Source: Chersky-840 sp963810195 (GTDB lineage: Bacteria; Actinomycetota; Acidimicrobiia; Acidimicrobiales; UBA8190). Taken from it: a stretch of DNA of 64,000 nt. Positions 25,724 to 33,911 of this stretch are shown here, in pieces. The position numbers and the translations under genes are program-made. How positions within the stretch are numbered: position 1 is the stretch's first letter; each line of letters starts with the position of its first letter. The stretch is taken from contig CAWEMO010000001.1 in NCBI GenBank assembly GCA_963810195.1, positions 496,001-560,000 of the forward strand, given 5' to 3'. The notes beneath the pieces are model-generated. The model was not told the DNA's origin, did not search any database, and worked only from the letters and a program-made list of their open reading frames with translations.

Positions 25724-27028
25724 ATGCTTGGAGCGGTTGGGCGCAGCGGTAGGCATTCAGCACCTCCGAAAACCTGGGCGGTCCGGTTGGGTCGCCCAGG
25801 GTTGCACTCCTACCGGAGTCAACACCCGAGGCGCGCACGCACCTGGGTTCTTCTGGTCGCCGTCACGGGTCTCGGCGTATCTGGCTTTGCTGCCTACCCG
25901 ACCGTGGCGAGCGCAGCACCGGTGCGAGTCACCAACTGCAATGATTCGGGACCAGGATCGCTCCGTCAGGCGGTCTCAAGCGCTAACCCTGGTCAGACGG
26001 TCAACTTCAACCTGCCTCATCGGTGCTCGACTATCACACTCGCCAGCACCATCGTCATCGGGACCAACCTCACCGTCGCTGGGCCGGGAGCGAACGCGCT
26101 GGCTGTGAGTGGCAACGATGCCAACACCGTGTTTGATGTGCCCTCCGGAGTGAGCGCCACGATCTTCGGTCTTACGATCGAGAAGGGCAACGCCTCACAG
26201 GGCGGTGGCATTGCCAATAACGGCACCTTGACTGTTACCGACAGCACACTGTCCGACAACACTGGCAGCTACATCGGTGGTGGCGTTATCAATAACGGGA
26301 CGTTGACCGTTACGAACAGCGTCCTGTCAGGCAACACCGCAGGCGAGGGCGGTGGCGGCATTATGAACTACAACGGCACGTTGACCGTGAATGGCAGCAC
26401 GCTATCCGGTAATAGTGGTGAATACGGTGGTGCCATCCAGAACCTCAACAGCGTGACCATTAACGACAGCACACTGTCGAATAACATTGGCGGTGCCGAC
26501 GGCGGTGCCATCTACAACCAAGGTGGCATGTCGGCCATCACCAATAGCACGTTGGCTGAAAACAGCGCCGATGACAGTAGCGGTGGCGCCATCGACGTGA
26601 ACTACGGCACGGTTATGGTCGCCAACAGCACCTTGTGGGGAAACAAGGCGACTGACGGCGTTAGTGGTGGCATTTTCAACTATGATGGTGCAGTCAATCT
26701 ATCTGCCACCATCGTCGCCAAGAGTTCAAGTGGCGATTGCCATGGGGACATCACGGATGGCGGCTACAACCTGGCTGACGACGGATCATGCGACTTCAGC
26801 GGTACCTCGCTCTCGGACACTCCCTCCGGTCTAGACCCAGCCGGACTCCAGAACAACGGTGGTCCGACTCAGACCATCGCCCTTGAACCGGGAAGTCTGG
26901 CGATTGGCCATGTCTCCAACGCGTCATTCTGTCCCGCAACCGACCAGCGAGGGTTGCCAAGATCGGTTCCGTGTGACATCGGTGCATTTCAGACGCAGAG
27001 GTTCGGCGTACATCGGCGGCGAGGCTAG
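25724..27028 (+). CDS. Secreted parallel beta-helix protein (choice-of-anchor Q type)
   Basis: The protein has 434 residues. A long basic N-terminus and a hydrophobic segment ending ASAAP (about residues 40-66) form a signal peptide. The body consists of degenerate repeats of about 25-30 residues built on GTLTVTDSTLSDNTG and related units, which would stack as a right-handed beta-helix. The C-terminus has the DQRGLPRSVPCDIGAFQ pattern of choice-of-anchor Q proteins but no membrane anchor or sortase signal. It is probably a surface or released adhesin-like protein. The Asn/Thr/Ser-rich composition differs from its neighbours. Confidence 0.82.
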   Translation: MLGAVGRSGRHSAPPKTWAVRLGRPGLHSYRSQHPRRARTWVLLVAVTGLGVSGFAAYPTVASAAPVRVTNCNDSGPGSLRQAVSSANPGQTVNFNLPHRCSTITLASTIVIGTNLTVAGPGANALAVSGNDANTVFDVPSGVSATIFGLTIEKGNASQGGGIANNGTLTVTDSTLSDNTGSYIGGGVINNGTLTVTNSVLSGNTAGEGGGGIMNYNGTLTVNGSTLSGNSGEYGGAIQNLNSVTINDSTLSNNIGGADGGAIYNQGGMSAITNSTLAENSADDSSGGAIDVNYGTVMVANSTLWGNKATDGVSGGIFNYDGAVNLSATIVAKSSSGDCHGDITDGGYNLADDGSCDFSGTSLSDTPSGLDPAGLQNNGGPTQTIALEPGSLAIGHVSNASFCPATDQRGLPRSVPCDIGAFQTQRFGVHRRRG

Positions 27029-27213
27029 TGGCTCTGCTCGGCGTCAACCTCATCACCTGCGACTACGACAAGTGCGTATCAGCCGTGGCGATGAACGTCA
27101 GGGACGGCTTCGTGCAGCCAGACGCTGCGCTGGCACATGCCAAGAGCCAGGGCTGGGTGCATGACAGCAAGGGCAATGACTATTGCCCGCTGCACGTATC
27201 GTCCGCCAGCTAG
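27028..27213 (+). CDS. Small Cys-containing protein after the beta-helix gene
   Basis: This 61-residue open frame starts at a GTG overlapping the beta-helix stop codon by one base. It contains CDYDKC near the N-terminus and CPLH near the C-terminus, a C-x4-C...C-x2-H set suggesting zinc binding. The middle (AALAHAKSQGWVHD) is helical. Similar small proteins occur in actinobacterial phages and islands. Function is unknown. Confidence 0.55.
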   Translation: MALLGVNLITCDYDKCVSAVAMNVRDGFVQPDAALAHAKSQGWVHDSKGNDYCPLHVSSAS

Positions 27214-27280
27214 AACCACGATGCACAGGTGGGCGCCGACCTGCCTACGATGGCCGTGGTCTGACCGGCGAGGAGCGACG

Positions 27281-28705
27281 ATGACAGCAGTGGCGGAACG
27301 TTGGCAACCAGCGCGGCTCTTTCCGATTACCGGCATCGGAGGGGCCGACGAGCAGGAGCGCCGGGGTTGCTCAGCTCTCCTCGCTGTGATCCAGGCTGTC
27401 AGAGAGTTTGGGCGGGCGCTGACCAGTCGGTGCGGTGCGCCTGCTGGAACGATCGACACCTTCATTGAGGTGCCGTTTCTCAAAGACGGGGTGAAGTTCA
27501 GGCCCGATGGGTTGATCCGGATCACCCGTGGCCAACGTTCTTGGACTGCGCTGGTCGAGGTGAAGGCCGGACGCAATGACCTGTCGGCTGAGCAAGTTGC
27601 CAACTACCTGGATATCGCACGCGAACAGGACTTCGATGCCGTGATCACGATCAGTCATCAGGTCGCCACGACGCCAGGTGTGCATCCAGTATCAGTGGAC
27701 AGGCGGAAGGTCAAGAAGGTCGGGCTCTTCCATCTCTCATGGAGTCGTATTCACACTGAAGCCCTCATCCAACAGACCACCAATGCGGTGTCCGATCCCG
27801 ACCAGGCGTGGTTGTTGTCCGAGTTCATCCGGTACATCGAGGACCCGAAATCAGGTGCGCTCGACTTTGATGACATGGGTCCATCGTGGGTAAGCGTGAG
27901 AGATGCTGCCCGACAACAGACGCTTCGGGCGAACGACAAAGAGACAATGGATGTTGTAGCTCGTTTTGATCAGCTCTTAGCACTTGCAGGGATGGAGCTT
28001 TCCCGCCAGCTTGGTGTTCATGTACAGCAACGACTTAGTCGGTCAGAACGGTCAAGCCAGGCTGCCAGACTCCAAGCACAGTCCAATCAACTGGCCAAGA
28101 CGGGACAACTCGGCGGTTCGCTTCAAGTTCCTAACGCTGCAGTCCCTATCGACATTGTCGTCGACCTCCGTGCTAACCGGGTTGACTGCGCGGCGGTGCT
28201 GGATGCGCCCCTTGAAGGCCGGGCGACGACCCGCATCAACTGGTTGCTTCGTCAGCTCAGGGACTCACCAGCCAATCTGCAAGTCGTTGCCACTACCGCA
28301 CGGGCGAGGGATGCGGGTCCCAGCCACGCATTGAGTGCACTGCAAGACGATCCGAAGCTACCGGTGCAGCACGCACAAGCTGATATCCGTTCGTTCACGT
28401 TGACACTGAGTCAGACCGCAGGAACCAAACGTGGCCAAGGTCGAGGATCATTCGTTGGTTCTGTCACCTCGCTCGTGGACAGCTTTTATGCCGACGTTGT
28501 TCAGTACCTAAAGCCCTGGACACCTCCAGCACCGAAGCCAAAGGTCGGTATCGCGGATGAAAGTGATAGTGGTTCTACCTCAGCCGGAGAACAGCCGCCC
28601 ACGCCCCAGAATCCGTCGTCACCAGCCGTCACCGACCAAGCCTTAGCGGCCAACGACAACGCCGACCTGGATCCAGTCGACGGCGCGGTGGCTCCGTGGA
28701 CATGA
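27281..28705 (+). CDS. Predicted PD-(D/E)XK-type nuclease protein
   Basis: The protein has 474 residues from the ATG at 27281, with GGCGAGGAG upstream. The N-terminal domain has Glu in TFIEVPFLKDG, then the signature FRPDGLIRI and ALVEVKAGRNDL (about residues 72-92), giving the E-PD-ExK metal-binding set of restriction-endonuclease-like folds. A helical middle and an Arg/Gln-rich segment follow. A C-terminal domain of about residues 285-420 with an IDIVVDLRANRVDCAAVLDAP-type core is unrecognised. The tail is Pro/Ser-rich. The next gene starts by ATGA overlap. It may be a defence or DNA-processing protein; the specific function is unknown. Confidence 0.72.
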   Translation: MTAVAERWQPARLFPITGIGGADEQERRGCSALLAVIQAVREFGRALTSRCGAPAGTIDTFIEVPFLKDGVKFRPDGLIRITRGQRSWTALVEVKAGRNDLSAEQVANYLDIAREQDFDAVITISHQVATTPGVHPVSVDRRKVKKVGLFHLSWSRIHTEALIQQTTNAVSDPDQAWLLSEFIRYIEDPKSGALDFDDMGPSWVSVRDAARQQTLRANDKETMDVVARFDQLLALAGMELSRQLGVHVQQRLSRSERSSQAARLQAQSNQLAKTGQLGGSLQVPNAAVPIDIVVDLRANRVDCAAVLDAPLEGRATTRINWLLRQLRDSPANLQVVATTARARDAGPSHALSALQDDPKLPVQHAQADIRSFTLTLSQTAGTKRGQGRGSFVGSVTSLVDSFYADVVQYLKPWTPPAPKPKVGIADESDSGSTSAGEQPPTPQNPSSPAVTDQALAANDNADLDPVDGAVAPWT

Positions 28706-28869
28706 ACGACAGACTTACTCGGCTTGAGGACGCGCTCACCGATCTCGCCATTGTCGTGACCGAGGGCCATCTCAGCCGCCTTGAGGCACATATCAGCCCC
28801 GATGTGGTCGTGGCAGGCAGACGGGTGCAGGAGTTCTACCGGGCGGTGATCAACGAGCGGGAGTTCTGA
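28702..28869 (+). CDS. 55-residue helical protein coupled to the nuclease gene
   Basis: The ATG overlaps the nuclease stop in ATGA. The protein is acidic and helical (RLEDALTDLAIVVTEG, then EFYRAVINEREF), so it is probably a partner or regulator of the nuclease protein. No family was recognised. It is too short for an independent catalytic domain. Confidence 0.6.
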   Translation: MNDRLTRLEDALTDLAIVVTEGHLSRLEAHISPDVVVAGRRVQEFYRAVINEREF

Positions 28870-28945
28870 GGGCGCGCCTTCATGGAGTCAGTAGCCGCAG
28901 AGGTTCGAGCGCCCGTGCTTCGGGTTCTTGGGTAAGGATCTAGGG

Positions 28946-29758
28946 ATGGATTCTCTTGAACAAGCAACATCGTCAGTAGTCGAGTCCATTACTGGATTGA
29001 CACTGAAACCCCTTGATCCAGGAGGAGGCCGTGTCCAACTCCCGGACTTCGAGATGCTTGCATCCGACGGCGTACGCGTGGGGATTCTGGAAGTCACAAG
29101 CACGACGAGAGAGGACCGAGCCCGCTTCCGCGCCCAGGTTGGCATTCAGAACTGGGAGTTTGAGGAGCTTGCTTTCTCATGGATTGTCGTGACCCGCCGA
29201 TCTCAAGCCAACCCAAGAGATCTTGCACGTTCACTCGGCAACGAACTACACGCTCTAGAGGTGGCGGGAAGGACGGGGGAATGGATCCCAAAGGGGCCGG
29301 TCTCAGAAGGCGATGATGCGTTGCCGCGCTCTCTGACCACCCTCGGGATACTGCGAGTTTGCGCTTACTTCCGCAATACGCCGGGAACGAAGGGCTGGGT
29401 CTCTGTCCAAGCCGAAGGACCTGGCGGCTTCTTCGACATTTCGGATCTGACTGCCGAAGTCCAAAAGCCCCTCGACAATCCCGGCAATCAAACGAAACTC
29501 CGAGTCGCCAGTGGCGGTCAAGCGGAACTTTTCGTCTGGCTTGATGTCGGTGACGGGTCGGCTGCATTGGCCACGCTGAAGACCCCTCCGTTCGACCAGC
29601 GACTTCCATCCCTGCCCGTGCCACGACTTGGGGCAGCGACGGCCGTCTGGGCGGGCACAACGACCGGCAATCCCGTCCGACCCGCAGTTGCGCTCGCACG
29701 TGTCAGCAACGGGACTTGGGAGATCGTGCCTCCGCCAACGTTCCCAGGGGTCGCGTAA
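28946..29758 (+). CDS. Hypothetical protein with PD-(D/E)XK-like N-terminus
   Basis: The protein has 270 residues from the ATG at 28946, with AAGGA upstream. LPDFEM (about residues 32-37) followed by GILEVTST (about 45-52) resembles the PD...ExT/ExK core of nuclease-fold proteins, with Thr in place of Lys. The C-terminal two thirds are beta-rich and unrecognised. It has the same orientation as the nuclease protein upstream. Both contain a nuclease-like core followed by an unknown domain, so a shared system is possible. Confidence 0.6.
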   Translation: MDSLEQATSSVVESITGLTLKPLDPGGGRVQLPDFEMLASDGVRVGILEVTSTTREDRARFRAQVGIQNWEFEELAFSWIVVTRRSQANPRDLARSLGNELHALEVAGRTGEWIPKGPVSEGDDALPRSLTTLGILRVCAYFRNTPGTKGWVSVQAEGPGGFFDISDLTAEVQKPLDNPGNQTKLRVASGGQAELFVWLDVGDGSAALATLKTPPFDQRLPSLPVPRLGAATAVWAGTTTGNPVRPAVALARVSNGTWEIVPPPTFPGVA

Positions 29759-29857
29759 AGAGTCCAGACGGGGAGTCCTGTTCAGCGGCCGCCGCATTGG
29801 AGCACATCATGCTGATGGTGGTCTTCGCAAGATGTGCAGAGCGAGAATGGGTCTGGA

Positions 29858-30742
29858 TTAGCGAGCCTTTACTCGCAGAGGCGATAGAGACATCGTTACT
29901 GCGATGTCGGAGACCACGCCTTGGAAGTAGTCAATGCCAAAAAGGGAATCGATAGACCAACCCGCCCATACGCATGCACCGACTGCCAGAAAGAGGACCA
30001 TGTCCGTTCCAAGTTGAATCGGTTCAACTGGGAACGATGAATCATCCCGTTTCATCTGGGTGAAAGCGGCCATGAAATACAGGGCCGCGCTGCCGAAACC
30101 GGGGTGCATCTCAGATGAGAGCATCCGGTAGTGGTCATAAACGCGGTAACCGGTTTCAAGGCGGTCGCATACTTGCTCGACTTTCCGCACCCATGAAGTT
30201 CCCTCTGCTGGTGTTACGTCAGGCATGCCGTGTAGGAGAAGGTCCACAAAGTCGGGAATGTCCTCGCCGAGCTGTCGACTGCTCTGAATCAAGCGATCCC
30301 ATTGCGCCTGAAAGCGGACTTCGAGTCGATCGAGTACGTGCGTGTGATTGTCCGTGCCAGCAAGAAGAGAAAGATAGATGGCATGTTCCAGAGCGATGCG
30401 TGTATTTCCCCTCGCGGTGTCCGCGAGGCCGTTCTCCCCTAGGAGGAACGCAGCGTGGGCGTGGCGAAATGTGGTGGCACACCATGCGGACGCCATCAGC
30501 AGGACATGACGTTGATCGCCCGTAGGGGTCAATGAGATCTGGGAGAAATGATCCCAAAGTTGGTCATGCATGGCACAAAGCTCGGAGTGAGCGGGGGTAC
30601 TCGCACTCCACTCGACAAGCTCCTGTAGAACGGCGTCTGCGTTGAAACCTGGTATGTCAGACTCGATGCTTCGGAAGATCTCCTCCAGTTCGGGGGGGAA
30701 ACTCAGGCTCGGGCTCGGTTCCCTCCCCTCATCTTGCGGCAT
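29858..30742 (-). CDS. DUF5677-like helical protein
   Basis: The protein has 294 residues and is mostly alpha-helical. Segments such as FRHAHAAFLLGENGLADTAR, then RIALEHAIYLSLLAGTD, then YRMLSSEMHPGFGSAALYF resemble the DUF5677 family, which has an HEPN-like arrangement and is frequent in mobile and defence-rich DNA. A hydrophobic segment lies near residues 243-262. It is convergent with the preceding gene. Function is unknown; an RNA- or nucleotide-targeting role would be speculation. Confidence 0.6.
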   Translation of the reverse strand: MPQDEGREPSPSLSFPPELEEIFRSIESDIPGFNADAVLQELVEWSASTPAHSELCAMHDQLWDHFSQISLTPTGDQRHVLLMASAWCATTFRHAHAAFLLGENGLADTARGNTRIALEHAIYLSLLAGTDNHTHVLDRLEVRFQAQWDRLIQSSRQLGEDIPDFVDLLLHGMPDVTPAEGTSWVRKVEQVCDRLETGYRVYDHYRMLSSEMHPGFGSAALYFMAAFTQMKRDDSSFPVEPIQLGTDMVLFLAVGACVWAGWSIDSLFGIDYFQGVVSDIAVTMSLSPLRVKAR

Positions 30743-30980
30743 GAGGAGAACCTAAGCATTGGGCTGTAACAAAGGGTGGGAGAGACAAAATGTCAACCGG
30801 CGAGCTAGGAGCCAGGAGTCAGCAGGTGGACAGTCAGGAGTGGCCTGACGGTAGCCGAGGAGGAGCTGCGGGCGGGGCAGGGGAGCCTGCCCGGTGGACA
30901 TCCAAGGGGCCTGCAGCTCCCCGCGTTCCCCGACGTCTCCGTTCCGGGTGCCTCGTCTACCCATCCAGTGGGGGATCGGG

Positions 30981-31130
30981 TCAGTGACTCACGACCGACT
31001 CCGGGGGGTGCTCCTCATTGAACGCCTTCAGCGCGGCCCGGGCGGTAGTCAGGCGTTCCCGGGCTTCCCGCTCGGCCTCCGCCAACTGCTGCCGTCGCTC
31101 CGCGATGTCTTCGGACTCGTCATCAGCCAT
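30981..31130 (-). CDS. 49-residue coiled-coil protein
   Basis: This short open frame starts at the ATG at 31130. After an acidic start (ADDESEDIAERRQQL) it is a single Ala/Glu/Arg-rich helix with heptad-like spacing, ending HPPESVVSH. Small helical proteins like this are common next to island boundaries, but there is no family evidence. Confidence 0.4.
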   Translation of the reverse strand: MADDESEDIAERRQQLAEAEREARERLTTARAALKAFNEEHPPESVVSH

Positions 31131-31610
31131 GGCCGACGATAGACCCGAAGCGTGCCGGAGGCCTTTCGACACGGTGGGGCGATGGGGGAGTACCCAGATG
31201 GTCCTCCGGAGACTCCATGAGGCCTCGCGGGCCCTTGCCTCGGAGCGATGTGTCGCGCCCACCGAGTAAAATGCGAGTGGTTGAACACATAACTCTGGGG
31301 GAATCGCTCGGAACTGAGCAGGGAATCCCCAGGTCGGCACAGCGTTCAGCGTGCGATGCTCCCAAAGCAGGTGCGCTGCCAGGCTGCGCTACTCCCCGGA
31401 CATCTTCCGGACCATCCCGAGGTCCTCGCCGTCTCAGGCCCGGACCCTTCCCTAGCACGGCATTCGGACGTGTGATCCGAGGTGTGTGCACTGGGAGCGG
31501 GACGTGAACAGCGTAGGCGACGGAGAACGCCGGGAAGTCCCACTGGGGTAGAACAGTGTCCCGGCATCGGCTCGACGCAGCGATCCGGTCTTGGGGGAGG
31601 TACCGGTCAA
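31131..31610. other. Intergenic junction between accessory and core DNA
   Basis: These 480 bases contain only the tRNA-Pro fragment. To the left the sequence is looser and lower in GC; to the right it is dense, very GC-rich coding DNA. Confidence 0.55.
31357..31398 (-). tRNA. 5' fragment of tRNA-Pro(UGG)
   Basis: Read on the minus strand, the sequence begins CGGGGAGTAGCGCAGCCTGG, continues through a D-loop and ends in the loop CTTTGGGAG, whose TGG is the proline anticodon. That covers the 5' acceptor strand, D arm and anticodon loop. After base 42 the expected variable loop, T arm (GGTTCGAATCC) and 3' acceptor strand are missing, so it cannot be a working tRNA. Translating this stretch gives the well-known tRNA artefact VAQPGSAPALGA. 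Confidence 0.8.
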
Positions 31611-32540
31611 TTGGATCCCTACATCGTCTTGGGGAGTGCCGTCGTCGGGTTCCTGGTCGGAGTGACAGGAGCAGGCGGGGGTGCGCTCATGACGCCCATG
31701 CTGATCCTGCTCTTCTCGGTCAAGCCCTCCACGGCGATTTCGAGCGATCTCGTGGCGGCCGTCGTCATGCGTCCCATCGGAGCCGCGGTGCATCTGCGCC
31801 AGGGCACCGTGAACCTGCGGCTCGTCGGGTGGATGACGTTGGGATCGGTCCCGATGGCATTCTTCGGCGCCTATCTCCTCCACCTGATCGGCAACGCGCA
31901 TGCCGCTCAGGACAACGTCCAGATCGCTCTGGGCGCGGCTCTCCTCGTCGGCGCAGCAGCCATGGTCCTTCGCTACTTCCTCGATCGCCGGGGCGGTCAC
32001 CTTCGCCAAGGTGTGGTCCACGAGATCACCCTCCGGCCGCTACCGACGATCGCGATCGGGGTGATCGGCGGGCTCGTCGTGGGCATCACCTCCGTCGGTT
32101 CGGGCTCCCTCATGATTGTCTTGCTCCTCTTCCTTTATCCGATGATCGGAGCGAACCAGCTGGTCGGAACCGACCTCACACAGGCAGTGCCGCTGACGGC
32201 CGCGGCGGCCCTCGGGGCCCTCGCCTTCGGGCACGTGGAGCTGTCGGTCACCACCTCGCTCATCGTCGGGAGCGTCCCTGCGGTGGTCATCGGGTCGTTG
32301 CTGTCGTCGAGAGCACCGGACCGCTACATCCGCCCCGCCATCACGTTCGTGATCCTCGCGTCGGGGCTCAAGTACGTGGGGGTGGGGACTATGGCCCTCG
32401 GTTGGGCGCTGTGCTCCATCCTGCTCGTCGTCGCGGTCGCCTGGCTGGTCTCCGCCCGCCCATGGGAGAAACAGGTGGCATCGTTCGGGCTCGGGGGAGA
32501 GGGAGAGAGGTCGGCAGTCCAGGCGGCCGATCCTGACTAG
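31611..32540 (+). CDS. TauE/SafE-family membrane permease
   Basis: The protein has 309 residues from a TTG with GGGGGAGG upstream; an upstream GTG in the same frame is less likely. About eight transmembrane segments form two homologous halves. Each begins with a Gly-rich motif: VGVTGAGGGALMTPML (about residues 14-29) and VGITSVGSGSLMIVLLL in the second half. TauE/SafE proteins move sulfite, sulfonates or other organic anions; the substrate cannot be told. It is the first gene of the dense core block. Confidence 0.85.
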   Translation: MDPYIVLGSAVVGFLVGVTGAGGGALMTPMLILLFSVKPSTAISSDLVAAVVMRPIGAAVHLRQGTVNLRLVGWMTLGSVPMAFFGAYLLHLIGNAHAAQDNVQIALGAALLVGAAAMVLRYFLDRRGGHLRQGVVHEITLRPLPTIAIGVIGGLVVGITSVGSGSLMIVLLLFLYPMIGANQLVGTDLTQAVPLTAAAALGALAFGHVELSVTTSLIVGSVPAVVIGSLLSSRAPDRYIRPAITFVILASGLKYVGVGTMALGWALCSILLVVAVAWLVSARPWEKQVASFGLGGEGERSAVQAADPD

Positions 32541-32617
32541 GGACCCGCCGGCGTCGGCCAGGCCATAACCTCGAGGACCGATCGCAGTGCTTCTGAGCCG
32601 ACCGACGGGAGACCACG

Positions 32618-33871
32618 GTGACGACGATCAGCGGATGGGTGGCACCGGGCTTCGAAGCGGTGCGCGAGGTCTTTCAGGCCAACTTCGACGCGGGGGTCGA
32701 GATCGGGGCGGCCTTCGGCGCCTATCACCGCGGCGAGAAGGTGGTCGACCTGTGGGGGGGCATCGCCGACACCAGGGACGGCCGGGTGTGGGACGAGGAC
32801 ACGCTCGTCCTCGTCTACTCGACCACCAAGGGTGTCGCCGCCATGTGTGTCAACCGGTTGGCGCAGCAAGGAGCGATCGACGTCGAGGCCCCGGTGACCA
32901 CGTACTGGCCGGAGTTCGGACAGGCCGGCAAGGAGAAGGTCACGGTGGCCGACCTCCTTTCGCACCGGGCCGGTCTGGCCTGGGTCGACGGCACGATGTC
33001 CTTCGACGACATGGTGCGGTGGGACCCCGTTGTCGAGGCCCTCGAGAAACAGGCTCCCTCCTGGCCGCCGGGCACCGCGCACGGGTACCACGCCACCACG
33101 TACGGCTGGCTCGTGGGCGAAGTCGTGCGACGCGTCACGGGGATGAGCATCGGCAGTTACCTGCGTACCGAGATCGCAGGCCCCTTGCACGCCGATTTCT
33201 TCATCGGCCTCCCGGCCTCCGAAGAGCCTCGGGTGGCGCGGCTGGTGTCGTTCATGGAGGGGCTCGCCTCGGGCCACCCACCCAACCCGTTCAAACAGAA
33301 CGAGGCCGCGCCTGGGTCCGGCCCGGACCTCACCGAGCTGGCGGAGCTGGCCAAGACCTACTTCGCGCCGGAGGGCCCTCTGTTCAAGGCGTTGTACGCC
33401 CCCGGCGGCGCGCTCGCCGACGAGGAGATCTGGCACAGCCCCCGGTTGCATGCGGCCGAGATCCCCGCCGCCAACGGGATCTGCGACGCGCGGTCCCTCG
33501 CCCTCCTCTACGGGGCGTGTGTGAGCGATGTCAGGACTTCGTCGGGTGACATGTTTCGCATCCTGACTCCGGAGCAGGTCCGGCGGGCCGTGCGCCAGGA
33601 GACCGAGGGCCCCGACAAGGTCCTGCTGGGACTGGACATCCAGTGGGGTCTGGGGTTCAACGTCAACACCGGCATGATCGGCCTCGCCGGGCTCGGGGGC
33701 CCGAACGCCTTCGGGCACTTCGGCATGGGGGGCTCCGCAGGATGGGCCGACCCCGATCTGCAGCTCGGCATGGGATACGTGATGAATCGGATGGAGATCG
33801 GCACCACGGGCGACACCCGCAGCTTTCGGCTCATGCGGTCGTGTCTCGATGCGGCGGAGAAGGCGTCATGA
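32618..33871 (+). CDS. Class C beta-lactamase-fold serine hydrolase (EstB-like)
   Basis: The protein has 417 residues from a GTG. The SxxK nucleophile motif is STTK (about residues 68-71), the tyrosine motif is Y-x-T in the HATTYGWLVGE area, and a late GGSAG/W segment replaces the KTG motif. Relatives include carboxylesterases, D-aminopeptidases and lovastatin esterase, so this is more likely an esterase than an antibiotic-resistance enzyme. No signal peptide is seen. A zinc-less oxidoreductase gene follows after 40 bases, suggesting an operon. Confidence 0.88.
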   Translation: MTTISGWVAPGFEAVREVFQANFDAGVEIGAAFGAYHRGEKVVDLWGGIADTRDGRVWDEDTLVLVYSTTKGVAAMCVNRLAQQGAIDVEAPVTTYWPEFGQAGKEKVTVADLLSHRAGLAWVDGTMSFDDMVRWDPVVEALEKQAPSWPPGTAHGYHATTYGWLVGEVVRRVTGMSIGSYLRTEIAGPLHADFFIGLPASEEPRVARLVSFMEGLASGHPPNPFKQNEAAPGSGPDLTELAELAKTYFAPEGPLFKALYAPGGALADEEIWHSPRLHAAEIPAANGICDARSLALLYGACVSDVRTSSGDMFRILTPEQVRRAVRQETEGPDKVLLGLDIQWGLGFNVNTGMIGLAGLGGPNAFGHFGMGGSAGWADPDLQLGMGYVMNRMEIGTTGDTRSFRLMRSCLDAAEKAS

Positions 33872-33911
33872 ACGGTCGCGCCAGAAACGGTCGGGGAACG
33901 AGAGCGTCGTC

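Noticed and set aside
30790..30987. A 65-residue Gly/Ser/Pro-rich gene upstream of the coiled-coil gene
   Set aside because: Composition is that of chance GC-rich DNA, with no motif and a poor start.
31123..31491. A protein-coding gene containing VAQPGSAPALGA on the minus strand
   Set aside because: This is the known artefact of translating a tRNA-Pro sequence; the underlying feature is the tRNA fragment.
32618..33871. A beta-lactamase resistance gene
   Set aside because: The protein has the class C fold but no signal peptide and lacks a KTG motif, so an esterase-type role is much more likely.
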